A stretch of DNA of 64,000 nucleotides from Selaginella moellendorffii. Lineage: Eukaryota > Streptophyta > Lycopodiopsida > Selaginellales > Selaginellaceae. The notes under the pieces are model-generated. The model saw only the letters and a list, made by a program, of their open reading frames with translations, did not search any database and was not told the origin of the DNA. Below are positions 30,904-42,668 of the stretch, one piece after another. The position numbers and the translations under genes are program-made. Where the stretch lies: contig NW_003314278.1 of assembly GCF_000143415.4 (NCBI RefSeq), positions 450,371-514,370 of the forward strand, in the 5' to 3' direction. The number at the start of each line of letters is the position of its first letter. Positions within the stretch are counted from its first letter, which is position 1.

Positions 30904-31897
30904 TGTTGAGAGTGGCCCTGTGCCACGTGGCTAGTCCACGCGGAGAGACACGAGTCTTCACCGGTTCACCGTGTCACACATATGTACATTTCCATTCCAT
31001 ATATGCTATGACGGACCATCACACGGTTTCACCTTTCATTAGATGGTATCAGAGCAATGCCTGGGAGAGCGAGAAGAATTCAAAACCATGGGATCAGGGC
31101 GACACTTGCTAGGGTGAATCACAGCCTCTGTCTAGACAGAGGCGTGCCCTAATCCAATACTCCAGGCCTTGCAAGAGGCACTGGACGACTAAGAACCTGG
31201 ACCTAGACTTGAACGAGTGGTGGGATTGGGTGTCGATGGCAGCCACTGTTCCTACAAATCCGCCTCCAAATCCACCACCTATTTCCCCTCCGACTGTGCC
31301 TACAGCGGATATTGTTTCAGTAGACGCGAATCCACCAAAATTTGATGGGAGGAACTGGCGCTTCTGGAAGACAAAATTCGAATCCTAACGAGGCCTCTGG
31401 GACATCACCACAGGAACGGAAACACTTCCAGATATTACCACAAGGACTAGAGAGCTTTGGGCAAATTTCACACAGTGCTGGAGGGGCGAGAATTCCATTG
31501 CATTAGACAGTGCAAGAGTGCAAATGAAGCGTGGGAGGCCATGAAGCAGACTTACCAGATCCCTTCAACATCCCATCGCATTTTTCCACAGAAGCATGGT
31601 GATAGCTGAAGGGGATGACCTCAAGGATCATCTTGCTGCTGTGCGAACAATCCTAGATGATCTTAAGGATGTGGGAGCAAACATAGAGGATGAAGAAGAG
31701 GTAGAGCTGCCACTCGTCACACTTCCTCCATCGTTGGCAATGCTCAACAGCTTTCTGTGAGAGGAATTAGTGTTGAGAGTGGCCGTGTGCCACGTGGCTA
31801 GTCCACGTGGAGAGACACAAGTCTTCACTAGTTCACCCATTCTATATATGCCATGACGGATCTTGAGCACCATCACACTGTTTCACCTTTCATTAGA
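30904..31897 (+). mobile_element. Small non-autonomous Copia-like LTR element
   Basis: LTRs of 140 bp (30904-31043) and 127 bp (31771-31897) begin TGTTGAGAGTGGCC and end cctttcattaga. The target duplication AACTA is at 30899-30903 and 31898-31902. The primer-binding site TGGTATCAGAGC, complementary to initiator tRNA-Met, follows directly at 31044. The interior keeps only a Copia gag start (NPPKFDGRNWRFWKTKFES near 31330-31388, DLKDHLAAVRTILDDLKD near 31618) with stops, and no protease, integrase or reverse transcriptase. The other palindrome arm has the empty site (ggaggaactaatctttt read in reverse at about 59989-60005), so it transposed after the palindrome formed and must have been mobilised in trans. 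Confidence 0.92.
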
Positions 31898-31902
31898 AAC
31901 TA

Positions 31903-34107
31903 ATCTTTGGTGCTCCAAATATCCTTGGCAGTGGTCAACATGACCTTAACCTGCAGTCGGAAGAAATTCCTTTCCCAAATGAAGTTGCCACAGTTAGGGT
32001 TGAGAGATGCTTTAACAACTTTTTCATACAACTAAATGTTGACGAAATTTTTTCTTTCTTCTTCCTTGCTCCTCAATAGCTGCTCTTGATATCTCCAACC
32101 ATAACTTCATAAGATAATAATTGTTGATCTAGATTCAGGTTGTAAAATAGCATTGTAGCAAGAAGAAATTTCTTAGCTCTAGATTTAAAGTGACTCTCAC
32201 TTTTTATTGTTAGGAGTGACTTTGTCTCTAAAGTGATGGGCTCTAGCCTGAGCAGTATACAACTAGTTGAGGTTTGATCCATGTGGCAATAACATAGCAA
32301 TGTGATATGGCAATAATGTGGCAGAATAAATGGTCCATGATGACAATAAGGACAAACACAACAAATGTTTCTAGAAGTTAAGAAAAAAGGATTGAAGGTT
32401 TAACAAATGAACAACAAATGAAGTTGTAACAGGACATGGTATAAAAAGCATTATAACAATTGCTTCTTTCATCATTTGAATGAATATAAGCTTTCTTGAA
32501 ACTGGAATTAATATCATGTCCTCCTCCAGAAAGAATAACTCTACTAAATTTAAGTTATCACAATCCCCATAGCATGGGAAATGATTGCGAAAGAAGAATT
32601 GCCGAGCTGTGGCATGCTGTGTACTCAATTTAAGGTAAACAAAAATGGCACTCTAATCCATTATGATGTGGAAAAGAAGAAGCTGATAGCCAGTTACATG
32701 TAACCATTAAAAATGGGGGGGGAGGGGAGAAGTTTTTTTTGGAGGGGGGCCAGATGGGTGGAGCATGGAACCCTGCCTTAAAAGGACTACAGCTGGATGT
32801 AGAAACCATAACATTAATTTATAGGATAGGGGTAAGGAGTGGCAAAACATGAAGAATCCAAACATAGATAGGTCTCTTTTTTACAAGGAATCTTTATAAT
32901 AGCTTGTAACTAGTATAGCATTGTGGTGTTCTTGAGCTTATAATATTTATGCAAGTGTGCTTTCAAGTTTGACATGATGCACAAGAGGAGGAGTCCAAGA
33001 GCCCGCCAAATAGATGCCAACTGAGCTTCTTTCTCACTCCTAGTGAGGAATCTATGAGGGGCTCATGATTGCAGTGGAAACACGGTGTTCAAGAGAGAGT
33101 GTTCTGGAGTTTTCGTATCAATTTGAGTGAGAGAGGAGCTTGGTTGGCATCTTCTAGTGGTGTTGGAGGGAATTTCAATGAGGCTTGCAATCAGCTGTCA
33201 AAACATAATGATCCTAAGTGCTAGAAGTTATTAGGAGTCACTTAGAGTGCAAGTTGGTTAGGTTGGTGGTGATTAAGCAGAAGAGAGAGCATTTGGAACA
33301 GTTGGGTTGGAACAATTGAGAATTGACATTTGCTATAGCATGAGGCATTTCTAATGCATTGCAAGTTGGGCAGCAACATTCCTAATGGGAGTGAGGTTTT
33401 GATAGGCCAGGAGTAGAGCTGGGTATGCCATATGGACCAGTCCCAGCTTGGACAGATTCACCCATCTTTACAAACTAACTAACAAACTCGAACATAAGGC
33501 ATTCTTTAGGAAATTGTTATTCTAAAAGAGTGTTTTTCCATAAAGGAAACTTGGACATGTTTGCAAACTAAGTGTAAGAGAAAGTGGAATACAATTAAAT
33601 CCTTGGAAGAAGTTAAAAGAGTGGATGGCCCACTTCTTGCAAAGCCCTTTTGAAGACACTTTTTTCATTAACAATAGAAACCAACTCTTAGAATTCAGCC
33701 ATATGTAATTAAGTTCAAATGGCTTAGTAAAACCAACTATTAAAAATAAAATTAAAAAAATGATAAATACTTTTATATTGTTACAATTTACATTACAATC
33801 TAGTCTTATTGATAGAGTTAGTTGGGTTTGCCTTCACAATTTCTTGGAGGTGCAAATACTAAGTATTGAGATCAATAATTAATATAAATTATTTAATATA
33901 TCCAACTAAGTCTATAGAATATAAATACTTATTTTTCAATAAATTTTTTATAAAGACATTCATTAATTCAACAGTTAGAGAACTAACTTTGTAATTGATT
34001 GGATAATCTTAGAATGCTTAGTTCTGAAAGTAATACTCATTAGAAAATTTTACTTGCTATTGAGAGATATTTAAATTACCAATAATATGGCTACAAATTT
34101 TAGTATT
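31903..34107. other. Non-coding part of the left palindrome arm
   Basis: AT-rich sequence with no credible gene, except that it is matched in reverse by 59021-59980, 43668-43815 and about 36361-37032. It includes a G-rich low-complexity tract (about 32715-32755). Similarity on both sides is punctuated by small indels. Its main use is to prove the continuity of the inverted repeat across the retrotransposon insertions. Confidence 0.75.
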
Positions 34108-35043
34108 TTATATTTTTTTTATACATTTAATATGATTAGCAGTATTACTTTCCCACCAAATTTTATTTGGTCTTTTTACTTCATAGGAGATAAGATTACA
34201 ATCATTTTGTAAAGTTAAAATTGTTATAGATAAACATTTAATACAAAATTTATTAATAGACCACATAATATTATTTTTCTCAGAATATAATACAATATTA
34301 CCATCTACTTGAAGAGTAAGGACACAAATTCCAAAATAATTATATTTACTTCCTCTTCTCCATAATAAAAAATTTCCATAATATAAAGAAATTTTACAAT
34401 TTGACTCAACAAATAATATGTTTATACCATTTGGAGATGTTATAAATTGATTAGTATAGAGAAAATTATGTTTAAACCCAATTTTTAGAGATGTTTTACT
34501 AATATCACAATTCTTGCTATGTAATAAATAATCTCTATATGTTCTATTATATGTGTTATAATGATAATTTTTGTAAACAATACCATATTCAATTTGATAA
34601 GAATTAGAATTTATTTGACATCCATCAGAAAGTGCTTCAGAAAAAGTATTTCTGTATGTATTAATCAAATTTCTAAATGTAGCTCTTAGTGTATTACCTT
34701 TGATTCTGTTCATATCATTTGAAAATGGACTTGATTCACAATAAAGTTCATTAGCTTCCATTCTGTTGAAAGTGACAACAGCAGAACCTGTTTTACCTAA
34801 GTCAACCACAAATAAATCACTATAGGTTACTGGATAAGTTGTGTTTATTGTACGAATATTAGTTAATAAATTTTCAAATCCATGACTAATAATCATTCCC
34901 ATTTCTTGTGTTGACAAAGAATTATTTTCTCCCCAATAAACTATATGTTTATTTTTTACTGCATAAACTATAGAAAAATAAAATACTATTAGTAATAAGT
35001 TGGTTATTTTTTTCCTTTTTAGAATAATCTCAAAATTACACAT
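34108..35043 (-). CDS. Secreted bulb-type (GNA-like) lectin with unidentified N-terminal domain
   Basis: An uninterrupted 311-residue frame starts at the ATG at 35043. Residues 1-29 form a basic stretch followed by a hydrophobic core (TNLLLIVFYFSIVYA), a signal peptide. Residues about 30-190 form a Tyr/Asn-rich domain I do not recognise. From about 195 the sequence is bulb-lectin-like: YYGNFLLWRR, then the mannose-binding motif QVDGNIVLY (QxDxNxVxY, intact) and a second, imperfect one, QNDCNLISY, followed by IWWES. The gene has no intron and is very AT-rich compared with genes at 1-27 kb. It lies about 260 bp from the palindrome centre; the mirror copy (35680-36360) is a pseudogene. The predicted role is an extracellular carbohydrate-binding, perhaps defence-related, protein; this is inference. 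Confidence 0.7.
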   Translation of the reverse strand: MCNFEIILKRKKITNLLLIVFYFSIVYAVKNKHIVYWGENNSLSTQEMGMIISHGFENLLTNIRTINTTYPVTYSDLFVVDLGKTGSAVVTFNRMEANELYCESSPFSNDMNRIKGNTLRATFRNLINTYRNTFSEALSDGCQINSNSYQIEYGIVYKNYHYNTYNRTYRDYLLHSKNCDISKTSLKIGFKHNFLYTNQFITSPNGINILFVESNCKISLYYGNFLLWRRGSKYNYFGICVLTLQVDGNIVLYSEKNNIMWSINKFCIKCLSITILTLQNDCNLISYEVKRPNKIWWESNTANHIKCIKKI

Positions 35044-35302
35044 TATAGATTAACGATACCTCTATTTTATTTTAAATTAAATTCGTGTATTTTTCTTCAG
35101 TTATAATAGTAAAACTTTGCCTACTTTTATTAGCCTAAATCCCTCTCTTATATACAAAAGCAAATGGTCTGATTAATTTTAATCCAATGATTAAATAAAT
35201 CATTTTAATTTTTTTTATACTATTATATCATCTGCTTTTCTTGAAGGGTTGAAGATAAGATCTAGAGGAATATAAAAGACACATCAATAAATATGCAAGA
35301 TG

Positions 35303-35550
35303 TGTAAGTTGCATAATTTCTATCTAAAGGATATACTTAAGTGTCATGGCAAACACCGCAAAATAAACCTCTACATTCTAGTAGCATTTAAAAATTAGAA
35401 CCATCTTAATCCAAATAAGCCTCTAGTAGCATCTAAAGATTAGAACCATCTTAATCCAAATGTTAAATTTTACATAGAAACCCCATTATGCATGTGCAAC
35501 AGTTAAAGAATAGTTAAAAAATTCTATATAAAAGGATTTAGACACAGTAC
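35303..35550. other. Spacer at the centre of the palindrome
   Basis: These 248 bp separate the two arms (left arm ends gcaagatgtg, right arm begins cacatcttgg). The spacer carries a direct repeat of about 45 bp (aaattagaaccatcttaatcc near 35390 and agattagaaccatcttaatcc near 35437). No gene is seen. Confidence 0.8.
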
Positions 35551-37032
35551 TTGCACATCTTGGATATTCATTGATGTGTCTTTTATATCCCTCTAGATCC
35601 TATCTTACACCCAAAAAAGAAAAGCAGATATAAAAAGATACAACTTATCCAGTAAACTATAATGATTTATTTGTGGTTGACTTAGGTAAAACTTGTCACT
35701 TTCAACAGAATGCAAGGTAATCAACCTTATTGTGAATCAAGTACATTTTTAAATGATACAAGAAGAATCAAAGGTCATACACTAAGGGCTACATTTAGAC
35801 ATTTGATTAAAACATACCGAAAAACTTTTTATGAATCACGTTCTGATGAAATAAAAATAAATTCTAATTATTATCAAATTGAATATAGTATTTTTTACAA
35901 AAAGTATCATTATAATACATTTAGTAGAACATATAGAGATTATTTATTACATAGCAAGAATTGTGATATTAGTAAAACATCTCTAAAAACTGGGTTTAAA
36001 CATCATTTGCTTTAAACTAATCAAATTATAACATCTCCAAATGATATAAACATATTATTGGTTGACTAAAAGTGTAAAATTTCTTTATATTCTGGAAATT
36101 ATTTATTAAGGAAAATAGGAAGTAAATATAATTATTTTGGAATTTGTGTCCTTACTCTTCAAATAGATGGTAATATTGTATTACATTCTGAGAAAAATAA
36201 TATTATGTGGCCTATTAATAAATTTTGTATTAAATATTTCTCTATAACAATTTTAACTTTAGAAATGATTGTAATCTTGTTTCCTATGAAATAAAAAGGC
36301 CAAATAAAATTTGGTGGGAAAGTAATACTGCTAATCATATTAAATGTATAAAAAATATAAAATATTCAAATTTTTAGTCATATTATTGGTACTTTAAATA
36401 TCTCTTAATAGAAAGTAAATTTTTTTACTGAGCAGTATTTTAAGAACTAAAAGTTCTAAACTTATTGAATCAATTAACAAATTATATCTCTAACTGTTGA
36501 ATTAATTAATGTATTTATAAAAATCTTTTATTAAAAAAGAAGACATTTAGCATTTATATTCTATAGACTTAGTTGGGTATACTAAGTAGTTTATATTAAG
36601 TATTTATCCCAATACTTAGTATTTGCACCTCCAAGAAATTATGAAAGCAAACCCAACTAGCTCTATCAATAAGACTAGATTCTAATATAAATTCTAACAA
36701 ATAAAAAGGTATACCATTGTTCTTTTAATATTATATAGTTTGATTTACTAAGTCATTTGTACTTGGCTGAATTATAAGAGTTGGTTTCTATTGTTAATGA
36801 AAAAAGTGTCTTCCAAGAGCTTTACAAGAAGCGGACCATATGCTCAAGGACCTCCACTCTTTTAACTTCTTCCAAAGATTTAATTATATTCCACTTTCTC
36901 TTAGACTTGGTTTGCAAACATGTAGTTGATAGCATCCAAGGTTCCCTTATGGCTCTAATAAAAATATTTTAGAATCACAATTTACTAAGGAATGCTTTAT
37001 GTTCGAATTTGTCAATTAGTTTGTGAGGGTGG
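35551..37032. repeat. Right arm of the palindrome, inner piece
   Basis: Reverse complement of about 33480-35302. It holds the lectin pseudogene, then non-coding AT-rich DNA. It stops at 37033, where chromovirus A was inserted; the arm resumes at 43668. Direct evidence is the match of ttagtttgtgagggtgg (before 37033) to the left-arm sequence near 33462-33475 read in reverse. Confidence 0.9.
35680..36360 (+). pseudogene. Lectin pseudogene, right-arm copy
   Basis: This is homologous to 34108-35043 in inverted orientation. The signal peptide and first 70 or so codons are deleted. One frame persists at 35710-36015 (GHTLRATFRHLIKTYRKTF, RTYRDYLLHSKNCDISKTSL), then a stop (36013) and frameshifts precede the lectin part, where NIVLHSEKNNIMW and IWWES are still readable (36170-36330). 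It shows what the arm looked like before decay. Confidence 0.88.
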
Positions 37033-37864
37033 TGTAAGGAACTAACTCCCTGAGGTGTCGTAGGCTAAAGGATCCCCAAAAGCATAACCAAAATGACAAA
37101 GAGTTCATCAGATGAGATCAAGTCTAAGATTGAGTCTAAGACCAACTCGAGACTGAGTTTGAGATAGAGTCTGAAATCCGAGATCAGGTCCGAGATTGAG
37201 TCCGAGGTCGAGTCTGAAATTGAGTCCGAGATCGGGTCTGAGATTGAGTCCAAGATCAGGTCTGAGATCGAGTTTGAGATCGAGTCCAAGATTGAGTCCG
37301 AAGTCGGGTTCGAGATCGAGTTTGAGATTAAGTCCAAGACCGAGTCTAAATACTAATACAGGTCAAGGGGTGAAAGCCCAAAGCATGCGTCTCCCGGGGG
37401 GGGCGACTGTAGGGGGTTTCAAAAGTATAGTAGGGATAGTGAAGTCTAGGAATTAGTCTTGAAAGAACTCTCCAGTGGTGCTTCCAAACTGACTTAAAGT
37501 TGAAATTGGGGCTGAGGGGCCTTGGGTGGGAGTGAGTATGGACTCGGGTGGTGCCAGAGGGGCCACCCAAGGAAGTGCTCAGAAGAAACTCCCACTTCTA
37601 AAAGGGAAATCAATTTCGGTGCTCCCGGCTCATGTGGAGTGGTGCCCTACTTGAGTACCTTGCAGCTCATTAGTCCTCGCCCTTCCTAAGGGCTTGGGCT
37701 TTCCCTTCAGGATGGAAGTGGGGAGGGGGGGGGGGGGGGTAGAGGTACCCATACCGGACTGTTAGACCATGGTGTTTTGCCCCGGTGTTCCAAAGTAAGT
37801 TTTGCACCCAAGACTTGGGATTTAGAGGGTCCCATGATCAAGTCTTGTGGTACCAAGGGATGTT
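37033..37864 (+). repeat. Chromovirus A 5' LTR, 3' end deleted
   Basis: This aligns with the 3' LTR 42669-43667 from tgtaaggaac through gggatgttag. After about 37864 the LTR tail, primer site and gag start are missing and the sequence jumps into gag (gctcgtatgcaagctaaaacg). It includes the GAGTCCGAGATC-type minisatellite (about 37128-37350), longer here than in the 3' LTR. Confidence 0.8.
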
Positions 37865-37865
37865 A

Positions 37866-39320
37866 GCTCGTATGCAAGCTAAAACGTGATGAGAAGCGAA
37901 AGAAAAAGCAAAAAACTGTGGATGTTAGCAGCACAGAAGGTGCAAACCCTTCGGTAAGGATTGAGGCAGAACCAAACAAGGTCAAACAGACCAAAGTGGA
38001 ATCAATCCCTCAAGTAGTTCTGAAGTACAAACTAAAGCCCCCACCAGTCTTCAAGGGAGTGAATAACTATAAAGTGGTGGAGGATTAGTTTTACGATATG
38101 GAGGACTACTTCTGAGCATTGCAGTTACTGAACTCAGAGAAGGTCCTATGTGTAAAACCATACTTCATAGATAATATTAAGTCTTGGTGGAGAACAACAG
38201 AGGCCAACAAAGGACTGGTGGCCACTTTAGAAATGATGAAGGCGAGGATTTGCGCAACATATGTTCCTCCGAATGCTACTCTGCACTTAAGGGATGAGCT
38301 AAGTAGGCTAAAGCAAACTGGAACCATTCAAGAGTATGTGAATGGGTTTATGGCAAAGAGGATACTAGTCACGGATATGGGTGATATAGATGCATTCCAT
38401 GCCTTTATATCAAGCTTGCAAACCTGGGCTTGTGGCGAGGTGATGCGTTGGAACCCGACCAATTACAAAGAAGCGTTGGGTGCGGCTATCAAGGTGCATT
38501 TCAACGATAACCTACAAAAGGGGAACATGACGGGGTTGGGGTCCACGTTTAGCAAAGGGGCCAAACCAAGAGGAACATATAGCAAAAGGAAATTCAAGAA
38601 GAGTTTCTCTAAGAATGAGTTCTCGGGGTTCCAGAAAGGCAGATTAGATGGCCAGCGAGCGAGTACGTGGGGGAGTCAAGCAGAAAGAGATAAACCCATG
38701 GATAAGAAGGGCAAGTCAACTAGCAGTGTGGGAAACAATGTATGCTACAACTGTGGTGAAGTGGGACACTTCTCGAGAGAATATCCCTACCCAAAGAAGG
38801 CCAAAGCCAATATGGCCATTAAGTTGAGTGAAATCCAAATTGAGGTATGTGATTCAATCCCTAACTCAAAGTTACTCATTACATGAGCAATTTTGGTAGA
38901 GAGTCATTCGTGACATCTACTAGCCCTCCGAAGGAAGCTCGGAGGTAGTTTTGCTAAGATCTTTATTGACATGGGTGTTTTAGATAATTTTGTGGCTGTA
39001 AACATAGTCCGGCAAGTCGGATTGACGGTGCAACGGTTGAGCGAACTAAGGACTATGGAGTTTTTTCAAGGTAGCCAAAGCACTGATGAGGTACTTCGAC
39101 AAATGAAAGTCGAAGTAGGGATATGGAAAGTAGACATGGATTTCACCGTGTTGGACATGGTGGGATTTGACGTAATCTTTGGGATGGATTGGTTCAATCA
39201 GTTCATAGTAGCCCTGTATGGACAAAAAAAGAACCTTATGGTACTGGCAAATGCTCGAGGAAAACAATCTAGGGTGGAGGCCTAGAATCTAAAGGTAGAA
39301 CAATGTAAGGCCAAAAACTC
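37866..39320 (+). pseudogene. Chromovirus A gag and protease remnants
   Basis: The capsid-like segment (38119-38700) contains SWWRTTEANKG and LRDELSRLKQTGTIQEYVNG. The zinc knuckle reads CYNCGEVGHFSREY, where the last Cys of CX2CX4HX4C is Tyr. The protease region follows (39000-39290; DMGVLDNFVAVNIV, with DTGA changed to DMGV). Stops at about 38086, 38114 and 38885 and altered catalytic residues mean no active product. Confidence 0.82.
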
Positions 39321-39757
39321 CTACTTAAACTTGGTGTTCACAAGGACAACTCACTAAAGGAACCAAAATAGCATTTTTATGCTTGCTCTCGGTGAAAAGT
39401 GACAAAAAGACAAGAATGGAAGAAGTACCTTTAGTGATGCAACGGGTGTTGAACAAATTCTAGAATACCATGCTAGAGGAGTTAATAGATGTTGGAGGGG
39501 TTAGGTAGGAATCTTTGGCTTTGCATTTCCTTACCTTTAGATCCTAGGCCTCCACCCTAGATCTTCTTCCTTGGGCATTCACTAGTACCACAAGGTTCCC
39601 ACCTTGTCCATATAGGGCTACCACGAACCGATTGAACCAATCCATCCCGAAGATTACGTCAAATCCCACTATGTCCAACATGGTGAAATCCATGTCTACT
39701 TTCCATGTCCCTACTTCAACTCTCGTTTGTCAAAGTATCTCATTGGTGCTTTGGCTA
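39072..39757. repeat. Foldback inside chromovirus A (inverted copy of the protease region)
   Basis: Segment 39505-39757 is the reverse complement of about 39072-39323, with roughly 180 bp between arms. The inverted arm replaces the protease-to-reverse-transcriptase linker and the N-terminal third of the reverse transcriptase: at 39758 the sequence resumes as [16 protein letters not shown]. Chromovirus B has the normal arrangement here (52640-53600). Confidence 0.88.
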
Positions 39758-42264
39758 GGAGTTTGAGTTTCTGGTGATGCCCTTCGGGCTATACAATGCG
39801 CCGGCAATGTTTTTAGCGTTGGTGAACCACATCTTTGTACCTTATTTGGATCACTTTGTGGTCATCTATATTGACGACATCCTAATCTATAGCAAAACGC
39901 TAGAGAAACATGTCGAACACTTGACAAAGGTGTTTGAAAAACTAAGGGAACACTATCTATATGTTAAAGAGAGCAAATGTGACTTTGCTTAACAAAAGGT
40001 AAAGTTTCTTGGGCATGTGGTGGGCAAGGATGGGCTTAAGGTGGACCCTGAGAAGGTCCAAGCGATCTAGGATTAGGAGTGACCATCAAATATACACGAG
40101 TTAAGTGCATTCTTGGGGCTATGCAACTACTACTGAAAGTTTATCAAACACTATTCGAAAGTAGCCCTACCCTTAATGGACCAAATGGGAAAAGGGAAGA
40201 TGGTATGGACGGCGGAATATGAGGCAGCATTTGTCCACCTCAAAAGAAAGTTGAGGAAGGCTCCCGTGTTGGTGTTACCAGACTTTGGTAAGGACTTTGA
40301 GGTAGAAACAAATGCCTTAGACTTTGCGTTGGGTGCTGTTTTGAAGCAACACAACCATCCAGTAGTGTTCTTCTTGAAGAAGTTGGACAAGGCTTAATGG
40401 AATTGGCCTGCCCACGAGAAGGAATTGTTTGCGGTGGTCAAGGCACTTAAGGAGTGGCGACACTACCTTGGGAGACACTTTAAGGTTTACACGGACAATG
40501 TGGCAACGAAACACTTCTTGTCACAGCCCAATCTGAGAGGGAAATAGGGTCGGTGGGCCAATGCTTTAGCTGAGTTTGATTGTGAGATTTTGTACAAGCC
40601 TGGGAAGAGCAACATCATGGCGGATGCGCTAAGTCAAAAAGTGAGCTTGAAGTTGGCGATATCCAACATGATAGCAACCTTTTGGGATGATGTGCAGACA
40701 GTATATAAGAACAATGGTCTAGCACAAGAAGTGTTGCTGAGGAATTTAGAGGCACGGGAAGCTCACCAGAGAGGTGAGCTGCCAATAGAAGAAAAAACAC
40801 GCTATGCAGAACGCAATAGACTCATCTATTACAAGCAAACAATGGTGTATGTTCCAGAAGGGGAACTAAGGAAGGTAGCATTAGAAGAGTGTTATGACGA
40901 ACCTCTTGCGAGACATGGCAGAGTGCCCAAGACAATGGGCTTACTCAAGAGGAAGTACCACTAGCCAGATATGGCTAAGGATGTCCAAGATTATGTAAAA
41001 ACATGTCTAACATGTCAACGGGTCAAAGCTGTGACTAAAGCTAGTGGGGGCTTGTTACAAAGCATCCCAATTCCAGATCGTCCATGGAAATGTTTTACAA
41101 TGGACTTCATCATGGGACTCCCCCCAAGTGAGGGGTTTGATGTGATATTTGTAGTGGTGAACCAATTTTCGAAGATGGTATATTTCATACCCACCACAAT
41201 AGAAGTGGATGCGGAAGGTGTGGCAAAACTGTTCTTTGAACAAGTGGTTCGAGTGCGGGGAAGGCTAGAGGAGATCATCTCAGATCAACACAAGATCTTC
41301 ACCAGCAGGTTCTGGAGAACTCTCCTGGAACAATATCGCACCAAGTTGAAATTCAGCACAGCCTATCACCCACAAACAGGTATTGGGTATTAAGTCAAGT
41401 TGGATGGCACTAACACTTCTTGATAGATAGACAAACAGAAAGGGTGAATAGGCAGTTGGAGGATTATTTGCAATGCTATGTCTCAGGAGACTAGACTGAT
41501 TGGGTAAGTCATTTGGGACTTGCGGAAATATGTTATAACAACTCACCACACTCAAGTATCGGGGTGAATCCATGGGAAGTCATCAATGGGTGAGCTATTG
41601 AAGGTCCTGTGGAACTCAACGTGGCTGAGTGTTTGGAGAGTTACTTGCAGTGGAGGCATTCACGGCGGAAAGACTCAACATTTAGAATCTAGTGAGGGAT
41701 TCCTTGGAACGGGCTCAACAAAGGCAAACCAAGTATATGAACCAGAAGTGTCGGGACATATAGTTCCAACCTGGGGAGAAGGTGTGGTTGAACACCAAGA
41801 ACCTAAGGCTACCAAGTGGGATCAGCTAGAAGTTGACCCAAAGGTAAGATGCATGTGTTCCTAGAAATGAACTGATTTTGAGTTCCTTAAGCAGGTTTGC
41901 GAGGCCTTACGAGATTGAGGCACAAATCGGTAAAGTGGCTTACTGCCTCCAACTTCCTCGAGAGATGGGGAAGATGCACCCAGTGTTCCATATGAACTAC
42001 TTTGAGGATCTACTTCGCAAGGACCAAGTGAGACTTTTACCTGAGGTTATCCAAGGGGAAGAGGAATACGAAGTGGAGGCCATCCTCAATGTGCTCAAGA
42101 GCAAACGACAAGGATACAAGGTGAGAGAGTTCCATGTGAAGTGGAAAGGATTTCCACATTGCGAAGAAATATGGGAACCGGAGGAGAACCTAGCAAACGC
42201 GCGAGATCTAGTGAAGGAATTTTTGCAAGGCAGAACCCTATGTACTTATGCAAAGTTCAATTAA
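39758..42264 (+). pseudogene. Chromovirus A pol remnant: RT (partial), RNase H, integrase, chromodomain
   Basis: Readable blocks are EFLVMPFG and YIDDILIYS (reverse transcriptase active site), RNase H (about 40300-40560), integrase zinc-binding ([23 protein letters not shown]), the integrase core ([20 protein letters not shown]) and C-terminal chromodomain (VREFHVKWKGFPHCEEIWEP, 42123-42185). Two GT-AG introns are at 41380-41426 and 41844-41894, in the same positions as chromovirus B. Several in-frame stops are present. Confidence 0.85.
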
Positions 42265-42668
42265 AAACATTTATTTGTGAAGTTGAGCAATGGCATATGT
42301 TGGGACCCAAAAGCACACCGAAGGTAAACTAATTAGCATGGGTTAACTAGGTCAACCAAGTGTAGGGCACTACGCTCGAGTCCCCGTGGGGATGTTGAAT
42401 CTGTAGACGTATTCTACGGAGGTTGGGTTCGAGTCCCAACCCCCTAGTAAAGCAAAGCTAGGTTCAAGTCTTGACCCCATACTAGGGCATGGTGAGGTGA
42501 GGGGTATAGGGACACCTATATTCCGTTGTTATGGGCTCTTGGCCGGGGAGGCTAACTTAGGCACACCACTAAGTGGGGGGATGCCCCCGGGGACATGGTC
42601 AATAAGTTGTAGGATTTAAAAAGAGACGTTCAATGTGGGTATTGAACTTTTTCTTTGGGTGGTGGAGT

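Larger units (their letters stand above)
29030..35302. repeat. Left arm of a large inverted duplication (palindrome)
   Basis: The arm reads as the reverse complement of 59021-about 62095, then 43668-43815, then 35551-37032, in that order, once later insertions are removed. It carries the DUF3669-like and kelch-like pair, long non-coding stretches, and the lectin gene nearest the centre. It includes one arm-specific insertion, the Copia-like element at 30904-31897. The outer limit near 29030 is where similarity to 62095 (ttacaaaatgcaccaaaatca) fades. Confidence 0.9.

Noticed and set aside
34108-35043. Ribosome-inactivating or other toxin domain fused to the lectin
   Set aside because: I looked for the conserved glycosylase residues and order and did not see them, so the N-terminal domain is left unnamed.
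37100-37350. CRISPR-like array of short repeats
   Set aside because: The repeats are contiguous degenerate 12-mers without spacers, inside an LTR of a plant retrotransposon.
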